DNA of 64,000 nt from Natrinema sp. SYSU A 869 (GCF_019879105.1 NZ_CP082247.1:558001-622000), one strand, 5' to 3'; shown: positions 26,220 to 35,440, numbered from the stretch's first letter. A program made the numbers and translations. The notes: a model not told the origin generated them from the sequence alone.

Positions 26220-26528
26220 TCGGCTCTAGCTTCGTCGTCTTATCGAGATTGCAATATCACGCGCTCTGATCCTGTGGCATCCTATTACAAACCGTTCGGT
26301 ATAGTATCGGAGATCGTTAGTTCTCGAGTGAAGGGCACCGATGCGAACAACCACGTCGCAGTCGCCGAAAATCAGTCCCAATATTGGTGGGAGATAGATA
26401 GTACCTGTACTGGAGAAGGAGTCGAACATATCGATATAATCGCGCTGAGCATCGATGAAGGTCGTATTATGAAACCGGCAACAGATGGCGACTCACGTTC
26501 CGATACGAGTCGTGAGCTCACGATTTGA
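26220..26528 (+). pseudogene. Paralogous remnant matching 5189-5400
   Basis: The frame reads CNITRSDPVA, EIVSSRVKGTDANNHVAVAE and NQSQYWWEIDSTCTGEGVEH and extends to 26528. It has only a GTG (26274) as a possible start. It is the better-preserved copy of the sequence at 5189-5400. Function unknown. Confidence 0.45.
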
Positions 26529-26631
26529 AACAAGTCGTAATGCAGCCGGTAGATCAGTAACGGGTAGAAATTTAAGATGGTAGTCAAATCATAAAATATG
26601 CCAAGCGCAACTGACCTGAAACGCAAAATTC

Positions 26632-27571
26632 GGCTGTGTTGAATCACTAGACAGCGGCGGAATGGTTCGCTAAATCGAAGGTCTTGAAGCGGGAGACTTC
26701 AGTTGTTCATGACCCAAATCTCCCGCTTCATTGGGGCAGTTGTGCCGATTGCTCAAAACGTTACTGGCGATGGAGACGAATCCGCCGCCCCGAAAGGTGG
26801 CGGCGGATTCACCGACTATGCCCTCGTTTCCCTGCATTGTCTGCGGATTTACCTCGATACGTCCTATCGAATGACGATCGATCTGCTGAAGGAAATGCCG
26901 CAAATAACAGGGGAGATCGGCCTTGATACGGCCGATCTCCCCGCACCATCTACGCTGTGTAAGGCGTTTGATCGGATCGAGATGAGCGTTTGTCGAGTGT
27001 TGCTGTGCCAGTCGGCGCAGCTACACGACCTCTCTGAGCACGCTGCGATCGACGCTACGTTCTATGAACGAGATCGTGCAAGCCGTCACTACTGTCAACG
27101 AACGAATTATCGCGTTCAGACGCTCAAAGTAACCAAACTCGTCGATACAGCAACGCAAGCTGTGCTTGATCTTCACTGCTCGACGACGTTAGAAGGCAGC
27201 GACGCAGATCTCTGTGAGCAGATCGCCCGCCGGAACGCGGGCGATCTGCGGTCTCTAGCCGCTGATAAGGGCTATGACAAGCAACAACTCCGCGAACGAC
27301 TCCGTGAACTCGACATTCGCCCGCTGATCAAACACCGGATCTTCGCTCCGTACGATCACGCACACAACGCCCGCATTGATGAAGATCGGTACGCTCAGCG
27401 GTCAATGGCCGAAACCGTCAACTCAGCCGTCAAGCGCTCGCTCGGCTACGCCGTGCGAGCGCGTAGCTGGTATCGAGAGTTCCGTGAAATTTCTCTGATG
27501 TGTGTCGTCTACAACATCAAACGTGCCGTCAAACAGTGAAATCTACCGCCTTACAGCGATTCAACAGAGCC
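26632..27571 (+). mobile_element. IS5-family (ISH1-like) insertion sequence with 8-bp target duplication
   Basis: The 940-bp element has terminal inverted repeats GGCTGTGTTGAATC and, at the right end, GGCTCTGTTGAATC on the minus strand. It is flanked by perfect 8-bp direct repeats CAAAATTC at 26624-26631 and 27572-27579, so it inserted recently and cleanly. Confidence 0.9.
26709..27539 (+). CDS. IS5-family transposase
   Basis: The 276-residue DDE transposase looks intact: Asp in HAAIDATFYERD, Asp in LAADKGYDKQQLRE and Glu in RSMAETVNSAVKRSLG. These match the IS5/ISH1 subgroup. Three perfect 12-13 bp inverted repeats lie inside the gene (26778-26810, 26910-26942, 27218-27249), as in the ISH3-family transposase at 16754. 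Confidence 0.9.
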   Translation: MTQISRFIGAVVPIAQNVTGDGDESAAPKGGGGFTDYALVSLHCLRIYLDTSYRMTIDLLKEMPQITGEIGLDTADLPAPSTLCKAFDRIEMSVCRVLLCQSAQLHDLSEHAAIDATFYERDRASRHYCQRTNYRVQTLKVTKLVDTATQAVLDLHCSTTLEGSDADLCEQIARRNAGDLRSLAADKGYDKQQLRERLRELDIRPLIKHRIFAPYDHAHNARIDEDRYAQRSMAETVNSAVKRSLGYAVRARSWYREFREISLMCVVYNIKRAVKQ

Positions 27572-28026
27572 CAAAATTCAAGAATCAAGACCTGAAGATT
27601 GGGAGAGATATGATGCAGACTGGGGCCTCCATAAAACAGACGATCTAGGGTCACAAATGGCCGTGTATCAACCTGATGTTCAGCTACGAATCGAACAAGG
27701 ACGAAAGGCGGTAGAAGACTTCTCCGAAGAGTGGTCTGATCGCTATCCAGATACAGAGAACAACGAGAGCTATAGCTTCTGGGTCGTCTATAACCAGTCG
27801 CCAGTCGACCATGTCGTATTGGTGGCAGTTGATGGATATCGAGCATTCATTCCCGTACCCGATCGCCCCGACTCTGATGGTGATCCGTGGACAATCTCCC
27901 AATACGAATATATGATTGGGGATGCAATTACAGCAGGTCATAGGAGCTACACAGATCGTCTGGACATGGGAGATATCGAGGTCAAGTAACGACTCTTGAT
28001 ACAGTCGGTTGTGGTGCCTAGCGCTT

Positions 28027-28302
28027 TCAATCGGCCAGCGCTTCAAACTCCGATCGCATCTCGCCTAACCGCTGTTCAATATACTCCTGCCGGTGCCGAT
28101 GTACATGGCACTGGTGGCAGAGTCCGGTGAGGTTCTCGAGGTCGTTGTTGAACGGATCGCCGTCGATGTGGTGTACTTCGAGTTCGTCGCCAACGTAATC
28201 GCAATCCGGGCAGCAGTACTCGGTCTTGTCGTACTCGGTCCAGAACGTCTCTCGGGCCACTTTACGCGCAGCTATCGTTTCTCGAGTTGATTTGGATTGC
28301 AT
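28027..28302 (-). CDS. HNH endonuclease
   Basis: The 91-residue protein carries CCPDCDY, then LEVHHIDGDPFNNDLENL (the HH and N of the HNH motif), then CHQCHVHRHRQ. The two Cys pairs bind a structural zinc. It would nick or cut double-stranded DNA. Small HNH proteins of this kind are common on haloarchaeal plasmids and in mobile DNA. Confidence 0.85.
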   Translation of the reverse strand: MQSKSTRETIAARKVARETFWTEYDKTEYCCPDCDYVGDELEVHHIDGDPFNNDLENLTGLCHQCHVHRHRQEYIEQRLGEMRSEFEALAD

Positions 28303-28989
28303 CTAAAGAAGTTTACCAAGCGTTATGTGGTTTATTCATGAATTTACACGCCACCCTCGCGGGTGTAACGATCAACACTTTTTGGAGCAGGGGTTATCGC
28401 CTCGAGTCCGTACGGCCGACTGCAGTGCGAGGCCGCCCCCAGCGGTCCCGCTCCCCCACTCGTAGTACTTTCACCCCAGACTCAGACATCGAGAGTGCCG
28501 TTCTCGAGTGCTGCAGGTCTTAACCAACGGACTAACGAATCCGCCTCGAGTGTTGGTTAAGCTCAGAACAGCGGCGCTGCGATCGCCGACACCGCAGAGA
28601 ATTCTGAATATATAGGCATAGACGTTAGTATCGAAGATTGAGATAACCAACCTACTCCTGAATCGTGTCTCTCCCCGGTTCACTCCCGAGCGGTCACGGT
28701 CAGGACGGCTCGCCGATGATCGATGGCCGGCGTCGGGACTGGCTCATGAACGCAGAGATTAGTTTTTAAACGATATAGACTCTCTTCAGGGCTCGATTCC
28801 CGATCGCGTTTTGACTGTTTTCTCATCTGTTCTCTTGTATATTCAAATAGTCTGAAATATAACGATAGTGGGGGTTTTGTAGCACGCAACTCCACCAGAT
28901 GATTGGGAGGGCGGTTCCCGTAGTGTCAGTACCGGCGGGACCGGTAATTTCGCTACCAGCACTACACGAAACGCCCGGTCCCTCCCCTA
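28303..28989. other. Intergenic stretch with inverted repeats
   Basis: No convincing gene. It contains the inverted repeat CTTAACCAAC (28519-28528) / GTTGGTTAAG (28552-28561), and a GC-rich foldable block at 28905-28985 with the hairpin TACCGG/CCGGTA near 28930-28948 between GGGAGGG and CCCTCCC. Confidence 0.4.
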
Positions 28990-29290
28990 CTTTCGATCGG
29001 TGTCCCTAAGAGAACTCCCAAGAGCTTACGTCTCGAGAGTCTCCGAGGCTCGTGCGACTGCCCGGACTACGTCCACCGGAACGCGACGTGTAAGCACATC
29101 CGGCGAACCGTGTTCGCCACCCGCCGGAGAGACCTACCCGAGTGGATCGATGAGAACGACGTAGACGACGGTCTCGACGAGTTCGTTACTCCCAATGTTC
29201 TCGAGACCGACGGCGGGACGACGCGGATCGAGAGCGGATCCGAGACCAAGAGCGACCTCGAGATTAAACTTCTCATATCAAATTGTATGA
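28990..29290 (+). pseudogene. SWIM zinc-finger protein, truncated
   Basis: The frame reads SLRGSCDCPDYVHRNATCKH and then IRRTVFATRRRDLPEWIDEN, a SWIM motif (CxC...CxH) with its usual acidic tail. No start is present and the upstream half of the domain is lost. After about 29290 the frame runs into unrelated sequence. A complete SWIM protein is encoded at 42757-43317. Confidence 0.6.
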
Positions 29291-29470
29291 CCAAATCTCG
29301 AATTTACTCGAGAGTACGCTTGAATAGGATGAATGAAACCCTAATCATCGCTACCCTCAGCTTGGCTGTTCAATACTCCGATGGCGCGAGGAGCGTAAGC
29401 GCCGGAAAGATGCAGAGAAACGACGCCCGCAGACGGGGCTTTATCACGGAAGCCGCGGCCAACGGCAGTG

Positions 29471-29653
29471 ATGCCTTTGGACGATCGCCGCGAGGACCTC
29501 CTCGTCGCAGTCGCACTGACCGAGTTCCCAATTCACTACGAGCAAGCCGATCCCGAACCCTCGCGACAAGCGTGGCAGCTGGCCGCCGACCGCCTCGTCA
29601 ATCACGATGTCGGGCCCGCCGAGGCCATTGACACGCTCGAAATTAGGGAGTGA
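29471..29653 (+). CDS. Small conserved protein, paralogue of 40145-40336
   Basis: The 60-residue protein MPLDDRREDLLVAVALTEFP and following matches the minus-strand gene at 40145-40336 (DLLIAVALTEFTVQYEQADPE) over its whole length: about half of the residues are identical. ATG 29471 aligns with the paralogue start. It is acidic and helical with no known domain. Keeping two diverged copies at full length suggests it is a real protein. Confidence 0.65.
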   Translation: MPLDDRREDLLVAVALTEFPIHYEQADPEPSRQAWQLAADRLVNHDVGPAEAIDTLEIRE

Positions 29654-29657
29654 AACC

Positions 29658-29820
29658 TCACTCAGATACAGAGTATTTAATCGCCAGAAGGCTACCTACA
29701 GCTGTAGCTATAAATCCAAATCCGGGTGTACTATCTTGTTCAGGAACCACTACAGGTGGTGGGCTGCTTCCCTGAGTTTCATTGGATACACTTTTATTTA
29801 GGAATTCATAATCGAGAGAA
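29658..29820 (-). pseudogene. C-terminal end of a PGF-CTERM surface protein
   Basis: The minus strand reads VSNETQGSSPPPVVVPEQDS and then TPGFGFIATAVGSLLAIKYS to TGA 29658-29660. This is a PGF sorting signal with its transmembrane helix and a Pro/Ser stalk. Nothing of the extracellular part remains; upstream the frame meets a stop inside the DUF429 remnant. Confidence 0.65.
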
Positions 29821-30350
29821 TCCTATCGTCTGGGAGGGTTGAGTAGGTACCGGCAGATTCGTGTGCTGTTAGCGCAAGGATGGCAGCATCAAGGACGTCG
29901 TCGACACGACCTGACTGGATTCGGTGGTGTCATTGGCTGTTTATTCCTCGCTCCTCAACGATGTTGAGTACTGGCTGGAAGGATTTGCCTCCATTCTCGA
30001 TGAGACAGTCTTTCCGGGCTTTGAAGTCTGCGTCGCTTTTCTTTGACGGGAGATCATCACCGTGGTACGCTTTGAAGCAGACCTCTGGGTGGCTTTCGTA
30101 GACTGTTTCATGCAGTATCGATTTCATCCAGCAGTGCGTTCACTTCTCGGATACGCGGGATGAGGCCCCAACTGTGGCTGCCCAGTCCCCGAGTATTCCT
30201 CGCAACGGCCTCACCGTAGTCCCCAGCTGTCACCGCACGGCTGTTCGGTGTCCAGAAGACGGTACTGCCACGAGAACCGAGGAGTCCTTTGCTTTCTGAT
30301 CACATCCTCGGTTCCCTTCGCTCTCCAAGTGAACTGGGGTGTCCACTATA
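29798..30350 (-). pseudogene. DUF429 family protein, broken
   Basis: Pieces in more than one frame read RGLLGSRGSTVFWTPNSRAV, IREVNALLDEI, ETVYESHPEVCFKAYHGDDL, SQ with a TGA, HHRIQSGRVDDVLDAAILAL and TYSTLPDDRIL, ending TAA 29798-29800. The order matches DUF429 (predicted RNase H-like) proteins of about 240 residues. The N-terminus is absent. Its end overlaps the PGF-CTERM fragment. Confidence 0.65.
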
Positions 30351-30538
30351 GTAGTATTTGGAAGTCTTTGTAGTGGCGCCTGCTGAAGATTGGCGTATCT
30401 CGTTGTCTCTCGGAGATATAATGAGAGTGTGAGTAGACATTTCTGGAGATTACTATAGGATCTCGCTTGCTCGATCGCCATACTCGTGCCAAATGTTCAG
30501 TAACGAGAAGTCATTCGCTACAAGCCACGATCTCAACT

Positions 30539-31507
30539 TTATAGAGTCTCACCACCGCAGCTGACATCTAATGCTGTCTCAGCTTTGTTGGCTTTCTCTT
30601 CGGCAGTTTCCCAATCTCCCTCGGCTGCTGCTTCACTGGCCTCAGTGAAGAGATTGCTAGCCTCTAAGACTGCATCTGTCCGGCAAGTTTGATCAATGAA
30701 CTCCTTCCGGAAGGATTGTGGCATCTCCGTTTCAGCCTCACGATACTTGTTATTTGCGGCCTCAAAGGAATTGGCTGCATCTTCGAATGCAGACGCAGCG
30801 GCATTAAAGCGTTCTTGCCCGAATAAGTCACTTCCCTCAACAAAATACTCTAACCCAGTAAAGAGATCAGCAGTGGCTTCAGAGAAGCGAGCATAAGCGT
30901 TGCACAGCTCTTCAAGATAGTCGAGATCGTCTGATTCCGTTGCTAATTCAACGTCCTTACTCTCGAATTGGTCGGCGTCAAGCTCATCCCACGAGGCCTT
31001 CGTATCACTAACGAGCGATTCGGCCTCACGGAAGTGTTCTGCTGCCGTCTTGATTTGGTCTGCAGCGTCACTATGTCGATCATTGGTCTCGTACGAGTCC
31101 GCGGTTTTCCATGCATTGAATCCTTCTTCAAGTTCCACTAAAACCGACAGGCCGTCCTCGAAGAAGGCAAGTGCATATTCGGCATTTTCCAGCCGATCCA
31201 GTTGTTCGTCACTCGCTTCGTTCTCGTTGACGTCGTCCAGTGCCGACTCTACGTTCTTAAGCGCCGTTTCGATCCCGCTGGTGGAAAGGGGATTCTCTGG
31301 TTCTGTCTCGAAAGCAACATCGGCTTGCGTTTCAAATTCGTTGCCGGCTGTCTCAAGATGGTCATACGCTTCGTTCAGCGCTTCGTTGTTTGCCGTGCTT
31401 CCCTCTGGATTCGCAGAAGAGTCCGATTCATTGTCGTTGGATAGGCACCCACCAAGTACGCTTGTCACTGTTGCTCCAGTTCCCACTAATAACGTTCGTC
31501 GATTCAC
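30539..31507 (-). CDS. Tat-type lipoprotein, helical
   Basis: The 322-residue protein begins MNRRTLLVGTGATVTSVLGG and then CLSND: a twin-arginine-like signal and a lipobox with the lipid-modified Cys21. The rest is acidic and rich in Ala/Glu helices (several repeats of about 40 residues), as in haloarchaeal extracytoplasmic lipoproteins of unknown role. It stands alone between remnants. Confidence 0.8.
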   Translation of the reverse strand: MNRRTLLVGTGATVTSVLGGCLSNDNESDSSANPEGSTANNEALNEAYDHLETAGNEFETQADVAFETEPENPLSTSGIETALKNVESALDDVNENEASDEQLDRLENAEYALAFFEDGLSVLVELEEGFNAWKTADSYETNDRHSDAADQIKTAAEHFREAESLVSDTKASWDELDADQFESKDVELATESDDLDYLEELCNAYARFSEATADLFTGLEYFVEGSDLFGQERFNAAASAFEDAANSFEAANNKYREAETEMPQSFRKEFIDQTCRTDAVLEASNLFTEASEAAAEGDWETAEEKANKAETALDVSCGGETL

Positions 31508-31561
31508 ATCAACCTGATTCTATAGTCTGATGATAAGCTTTGGGCTATCGCTATTGGTCTA

Positions 31562-31828
31562 TCACTCCAACAGCGCGAACCGACGGGCGGCTACGACGGC
31601 CACTCGATGAGCGATAGCGATCAACGCGGCTTCGATCGCTTTCCGCTCCTGCTTGTCTTCCGTCGCCGGGAGAACCGCGTACGAAACCTGCGCTGGTTCT
31701 CTCAGTAGCCGACCGAAACGAACCGCGTACGAAACCTGCGCTGGTTCTCTCAGTAGCCGACCGAAACGAACCACGTACCGAATCTGCCTCATTCCTTGGT
31801 TGCTGTTGAGACCGACATACACTGACAC
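31562..31828 (-). CDS. Small protein with internal 16-residue duplication
   Basis: The 88-residue frame has VRFGRLLREPAQVSYA twice in a row, then VLPATEDKQERKAIEAALIA and a basic end. The duplication is a 48-bp tandem repeat. It follows a decayed gene on the same strand. No family recognised; it may itself be a remnant. Confidence 0.4.
   Translation of the reverse strand: MSVYVGLNSNQGMRQIRYVVRFGRLLREPAQVSYAVRFGRLLREPAQVSYAVLPATEDKQERKAIEAALIAIAHRVAVVAARRFALLE
31673..31768. repeat. 48-bp perfect tandem duplication
   Basis: Bases 31673-31720 are repeated exactly at 31721-31768, and a degenerate third start follows at 31769. The unit length is a multiple of three, so the frame is kept. Confidence 0.9.
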
Positions 31829-31839
31829 GCGTCCGCCGA

Positions 31840-33340
31840 TTACTCCCCTTTGACGAACCCGAGTACAACCTCACTTGTTTGCCGAATCGTTTCCAGGCGC
31901 CTTTTATCGTCACCATCGAGACAGGAGTGATACCGAATCACTCTACCGAGATGTACTTTCGAGAGGCGGTCGAGGTCGATCATTGGCAGAGACGCAGTAT
32001 CGTCGTCGTGAATCTCGAACGTCGCGTGCCCGTCGATCGCGAACTTGAGAGTATCTCTCGATCGGCGCTCAAGGGTGATCTGGTGCTCGTCCGCGGACCA
32101 AGCGTATTTTGTTCCCCTCTCGGCCGGGCGGACGATGACCCGGTATGTCACGGACTTCTCAAGTAGCGAATGGAACAGCGGCACGGCGAAGTATTCCGTG
32201 GTTCTTTGAGTGCACGAATCGGCTGTGATTGCTTAAGTTTCGTCTCGTCGCGCCAGCACTCGAAGATGAGGTCGTCGAATGCATTGTTGCCGACGTCATC
32301 ACCTACTAGGTCATCGAAGTCGAACCCGAGCCACATGATCGCTTGCTCCGGGTTAAGCGACGTGAACGGGAGTTCCTTGGGAACGTCAGCACTGGAGTGG
32401 AGGGATGTTATGAGCCGCTTTCGGGCGTCAATTGTCGCCGTGTCGGTGTATAACCAGAACGGTTCCGCATCCGTCTCGACACCTAGCAGTCCCCGAATTG
32501 TTACTTTAGAGTAGGGGACAGGTGGTGTGAACGTCTCCGTAGAGTCGTGTTTGATGCGTGGATTGTAGAAGTACCCCTCTCGGCTGGATTCGTAGGCGTG
32601 TGTCTGAAGTACTGAAATCAATGGCATCATCATCGAGAGAGATGTCAAGCGTCGAGTCTTCGTGGATGAACGGGTCGACGTCCGCATCCACACCGGGGAT
32701 ATCCGGTACGGACATTTCCGCCAAGTGGTACCGCGGACGGACGCAACGAACCTGCCGTAGTCGTCTCGATGTCGTCCCGACTTCAGTCTGTTCAGTCGAG
32801 TCAGCACTCGGAAGGGTACAGTCGTGATGCTCGTCCGGATAGCGTGCCTCGAGTGGTCGACTTGGCGACACCGAAATCGACTGCGGCGAAGCGGTAGGTT
32901 CGAAGGCGTAGCGGCGGCCGTGCGCCGTGTTCATCCAACCGACAGGCTCCACGGACGCCGTGCTGGTTTCGAAGTCGATACTGTCGGTCGGCGGCAAGAT
33001 ACCTGTAGCGAACCCTACGTCGATACATGGGAGGTGACTGAGGCCATTGACTGCCTGTGTCGTCGTCGCCACGTCGGTGATGACGGTCTCCGGGAGGAAC
33101 GGATCGTCGAACCCCGCCGATTCGAGATGATCACTGTCAAGGCGGACGGGCCGCGTGAGTGAGTGGTGTTTGGGGATGTGACGTGATATCCGGGTTCCAC
33201 TCATCGTTGTACTGTTCGAGATCAGCGATCGTCGGGAGGTGCTGGTACGCGTCGTTCGCTGCTTGCAAATGCTCGATAAGTGCTGTCTCCGTGTAGCTGC
33301 GTTCATGAGTTCCTTCGCTATCGGCGTGTACTCTCATCAA
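31840..33340 (-). pseudogene. Large hypothetical protein, multiply frameshifted
   Basis: Four consecutive frames give one protein-like product of about 490 residues: MMRVHADSEGTHERSYTETA, then SAGFDDPFLPETVITDVATT and DFETSTASVEPVGWM, then EGYFYNPRIKHDSTETF and QAIMWLGFDFDDLVGDDVGN, then VPLFHSLLEKSVTYRVIVRP to TAA near 31840. Shifts fall near 33170, 32560 and 32190. The composition is halophilic throughout. The family was not recognised. Confidence 0.5.
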
Positions 33341-33399
33341 ACAGGCACCGTCTAGTTAGCGCAGTTTGAGAAACGAGCAGGTCGTAGAGGTAGTTTGGA

Positions 33400-33880
33400 A
33401 TGTGGCTCGCAGACCTGCTCAGCGGGTGCTACGCGGTGGAATTTGATGAAGCTTGGGAGCGTGAGCGGACGGCGACGCCCGTCAGAGTGTTCGCCGTCCG
33501 CCTCTATGCGACCGGTTGTTCGCTTCGAGGGACACAAGCAATTCTTCGCTTGATCGGCGTAAAACGCTCTCATCAAGCAATCTGGCACTAGGTACATCGG
33601 CTGGCTGACAGCGTTCCCGACCTGTCGACGGCTTCGCCGTCGCGGGTCGCTATCGACGAAACCGCTGTCAAGATCAACGGCGAGTGGTCTTGGCTATATG
33701 CTGCAATAGACATCGAGACAAAGTTGATTCTTGACGTTGCATTGTTTCGTCGACATGGCACTGATCCAGCGGCTGCGTTTCTGCAGAAACTACGCGAGAA
33801 ACACGATCTCTCCGAGACTGAGTTTCTCGTCGAGATGCTCCACTACACTCAACAACAGTCTCTGAGTAAAATTCTAACGG
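33400..33880 (+). pseudogene. IS6-type transposase fragment
   Basis: The frame reads WERERTATPVRVFAVRLYAT and LRLIGVKRSHQAIWH, a TAG where Trp is expected, then SRVAIDETAVKINGEWSWLY (first catalytic Asp) and LREKHDLSETEFLVEM (second region). It then breaks off near 33885. It belongs to a different subgroup from the IS6-type remnant at 15473. Confidence 0.75.
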
Positions 33881-33889
33881 TTACTATAG

Positions 33890-34069
33890 GCGATTATCGA
33901 ATTCGTCAAGGACATCGACTGGACCTACAACCTTATCGACTCCCCACACCGACTCGCTGGTCGCGTGAATCTCCATTGATCGGGCGTGGAGATCCGGATG
34001 TTCGATGAAGAGGTCCATCACCTCATCAACACCTTTCTCGTACTCGACAGTGAAGACGACCTCACGCAT
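33890..34069 (-). pseudogene. N-terminal fragment of a bacterio-opsin activator-type regulator
   Basis: ATG 34069 starts MREVVFTVEYEKGVDEVMDL and continues to DKVVGPVDVLDEFDNRL. It then stops at the junction with the IS6 fragment. The residues resemble the sensor part of haloarchaeal HTH-10 (Bat-like) regulators; the C-terminal HTH is gone. Confidence 0.55.
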
Positions 34070-34087
34070 TATACTTCGCGTACTTGC

Positions 34088-34360
34088 TCACCGCGTATAA
34101 CCCGAGTGGATCTTTCCGCTCTTCTGCGGTGGGTACTGAGAGGATCGTAGACGGTCAATAAGCAGGTCTATCGAGCAGTCGGCACTGTCTAGATACGAAA
34201 AACTGCAAGACTCGAAGACGGTGACGTTGCGATGTCGACTGTAAAACCACCATGGAGAATCTGATACAACGAGACTCTGTTCTACAAACGGCAGAAATTC
34301 GGCTACCTCAGCACATATCTCACGAGGTGAAACAATCACTGGGATCAGAACTGAAGCCAT
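34088..34360 (-). CDS. Uncertain ORF
   Basis: A 90-residue frame (MASVLIPVIVSPREICAEVA onward) has no recognised domain. It could be the remnant of another gene. The rest of 34361-34543 shows nothing. Confidence 0.2.
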   Translation of the reverse strand: MASVLIPVIVSPREICAEVAEFLPFVEQSLVVSDSPWWFYSRHRNVTVFESCSFSYLDSADCSIDLLIDRLRSSQYPPQKSGKIHSGYTR

Positions 34361-34543
34361 AACAGCCGCTAAAACGCCATTCTATGCCAGAATTGCGTAA
34401 CTAGACAGTGCCCAGAGCGCGTATCCATCATTCAAACAAAGTAAGATCATCTCGTTCGAAGCCACGAAGAGATGAAAATACAATCGCAGCCAACAGCATC
34501 CTCTTTCCCGGTTCACGATGGTTACTAGACTGGTCCGCAGCTC

Positions 34544-35440
34544 TCACTGCTCTACCGGACTGTTGAGTGGCGTAGAATCTGCCTTGACTGACGCGTAGAC
34601 CCGTTCGGCCCACTCACGGGCCATAGGCGAGTCCGTATCGACGAACACCTGCATCAACCCTGTGTCGTCGTCGTATCCTCCGAGCCCAACGCGTTCATCG
34701 AAGAGTGCGAGTCCGTAGGGGAGCTTCTCGCGGGTCCGGATGGTTAACTGTCCGCGATCGACCGCCTCCGTCACGCGGGTCGGATACGTTTCACGCAGTG
34801 TCTCGGCGACGCGTGGCGTGTAAATGAGTTCGGCCTTGGTACCGTCGAATACTCGCTGGTAAAACTCACCTATCATTAATGGCGCCAGATGTGTCGTGTT
34901 GAACCCCCGGAACGTCTCCGACTCGCTCACGAGCGAGATAAACCGCTCGACCGGTCGGTCCGGGACAGTCGGTTCAGCGACCGTCACGGTCGAATCAATC
35001 ATCGGTTCGATGGCGAACTCCGCGTGATGCGGACAGATTACGTCCAACAGCGGTCCCATCCGGTGGACGGTGCTCACGTTCGCCTCAAACCGGAGCACCT
35101 CGTCGGTGACCGCCTCGCCACGGCCCGTCAACTGGAACCGGCCGTCAATCTTCTCGACGAATCCCTGTTCGTCGAGCCACTTCGTCAAGCGGTGGCTCGT
35201 CGCCCGCGAGACGTCGAGACGTTCCTCAATCTCGCGGCGGTCCAATGGCTCCGCTCGGAGCGCTTCGAGAACCGGACCGTGACGGACGATGTCGCCGAGA
35301 TGGTCTGGGTCGGCGCGGTCGCCTGCTGCGTCAAGGCGCTTGCTGAGATATTGCTGGTTCCGCGCATTCTGCATGACGGCCTCTACGATCGGCGACGCCG
35401 GTGGATTGAATGTGAGTTGGTCGTCTTCGGGAGATTCCAT
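34544..35440 (-). CDS. Winged-helix regulator with FilR1-type (DUF1724) domain
   Basis: The 298-residue protein has an N-terminal winged helix (PLDRREIEERLDVSRATSHR, then LTKWLDEQGFVEKIDGRFQL) and a C-terminal domain of about 150 residues of the FilR1/DUF1724 type, found in archaeal regulators. ATG 35440 is chosen over a longer frame to 35494. It is divergent from the methyltransferase at 35591, and its DNA site is probably in the 150-base gap between them. Confidence 0.8.
   Translation of the reverse strand: MESPEDDQLTFNPPASPIVEAVMQNARNQQYLSKRLDAAGDRADPDHLGDIVRHGPVLEALRAEPLDRREIEERLDVSRATSHRLTKWLDEQGFVEKIDGRFQLTGRGEAVTDEVLRFEANVSTVHRMGPLLDVICPHHAEFAIEPMIDSTVTVAEPTVPDRPVERFISLVSESETFRGFNTTHLAPLMIGEFYQRVFDGTKAELIYTPRVAETLRETYPTRVTEAVDRGQLTIRTREKLPYGLALFDERVGLGGYDDDTGLMQVFVDTDSPMAREWAERVYASVKADSTPLNSPVEQ

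Larger units (their letters stand above)
26598..27989 (+). pseudogene. Hypothetical gene split by an IS5-type insertion
   Basis: If the IS (26632-27571) and one target copy are removed, ATG 26598 starts MPSATDLKRKIQESRPEDWE and runs without a break through GLHKTDDLGSQMAVYQPDVQ to TAA at 27989, about 147 residues. The reconstructed middle and end (DFSEEWSDRYPDTE, SFWVVYNQSPVDHVVLVAVD) look like a normal cytoplasmic halophilic protein. ATG 27657 could still start a 110-residue product. Function unknown. Confidence 0.8.
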
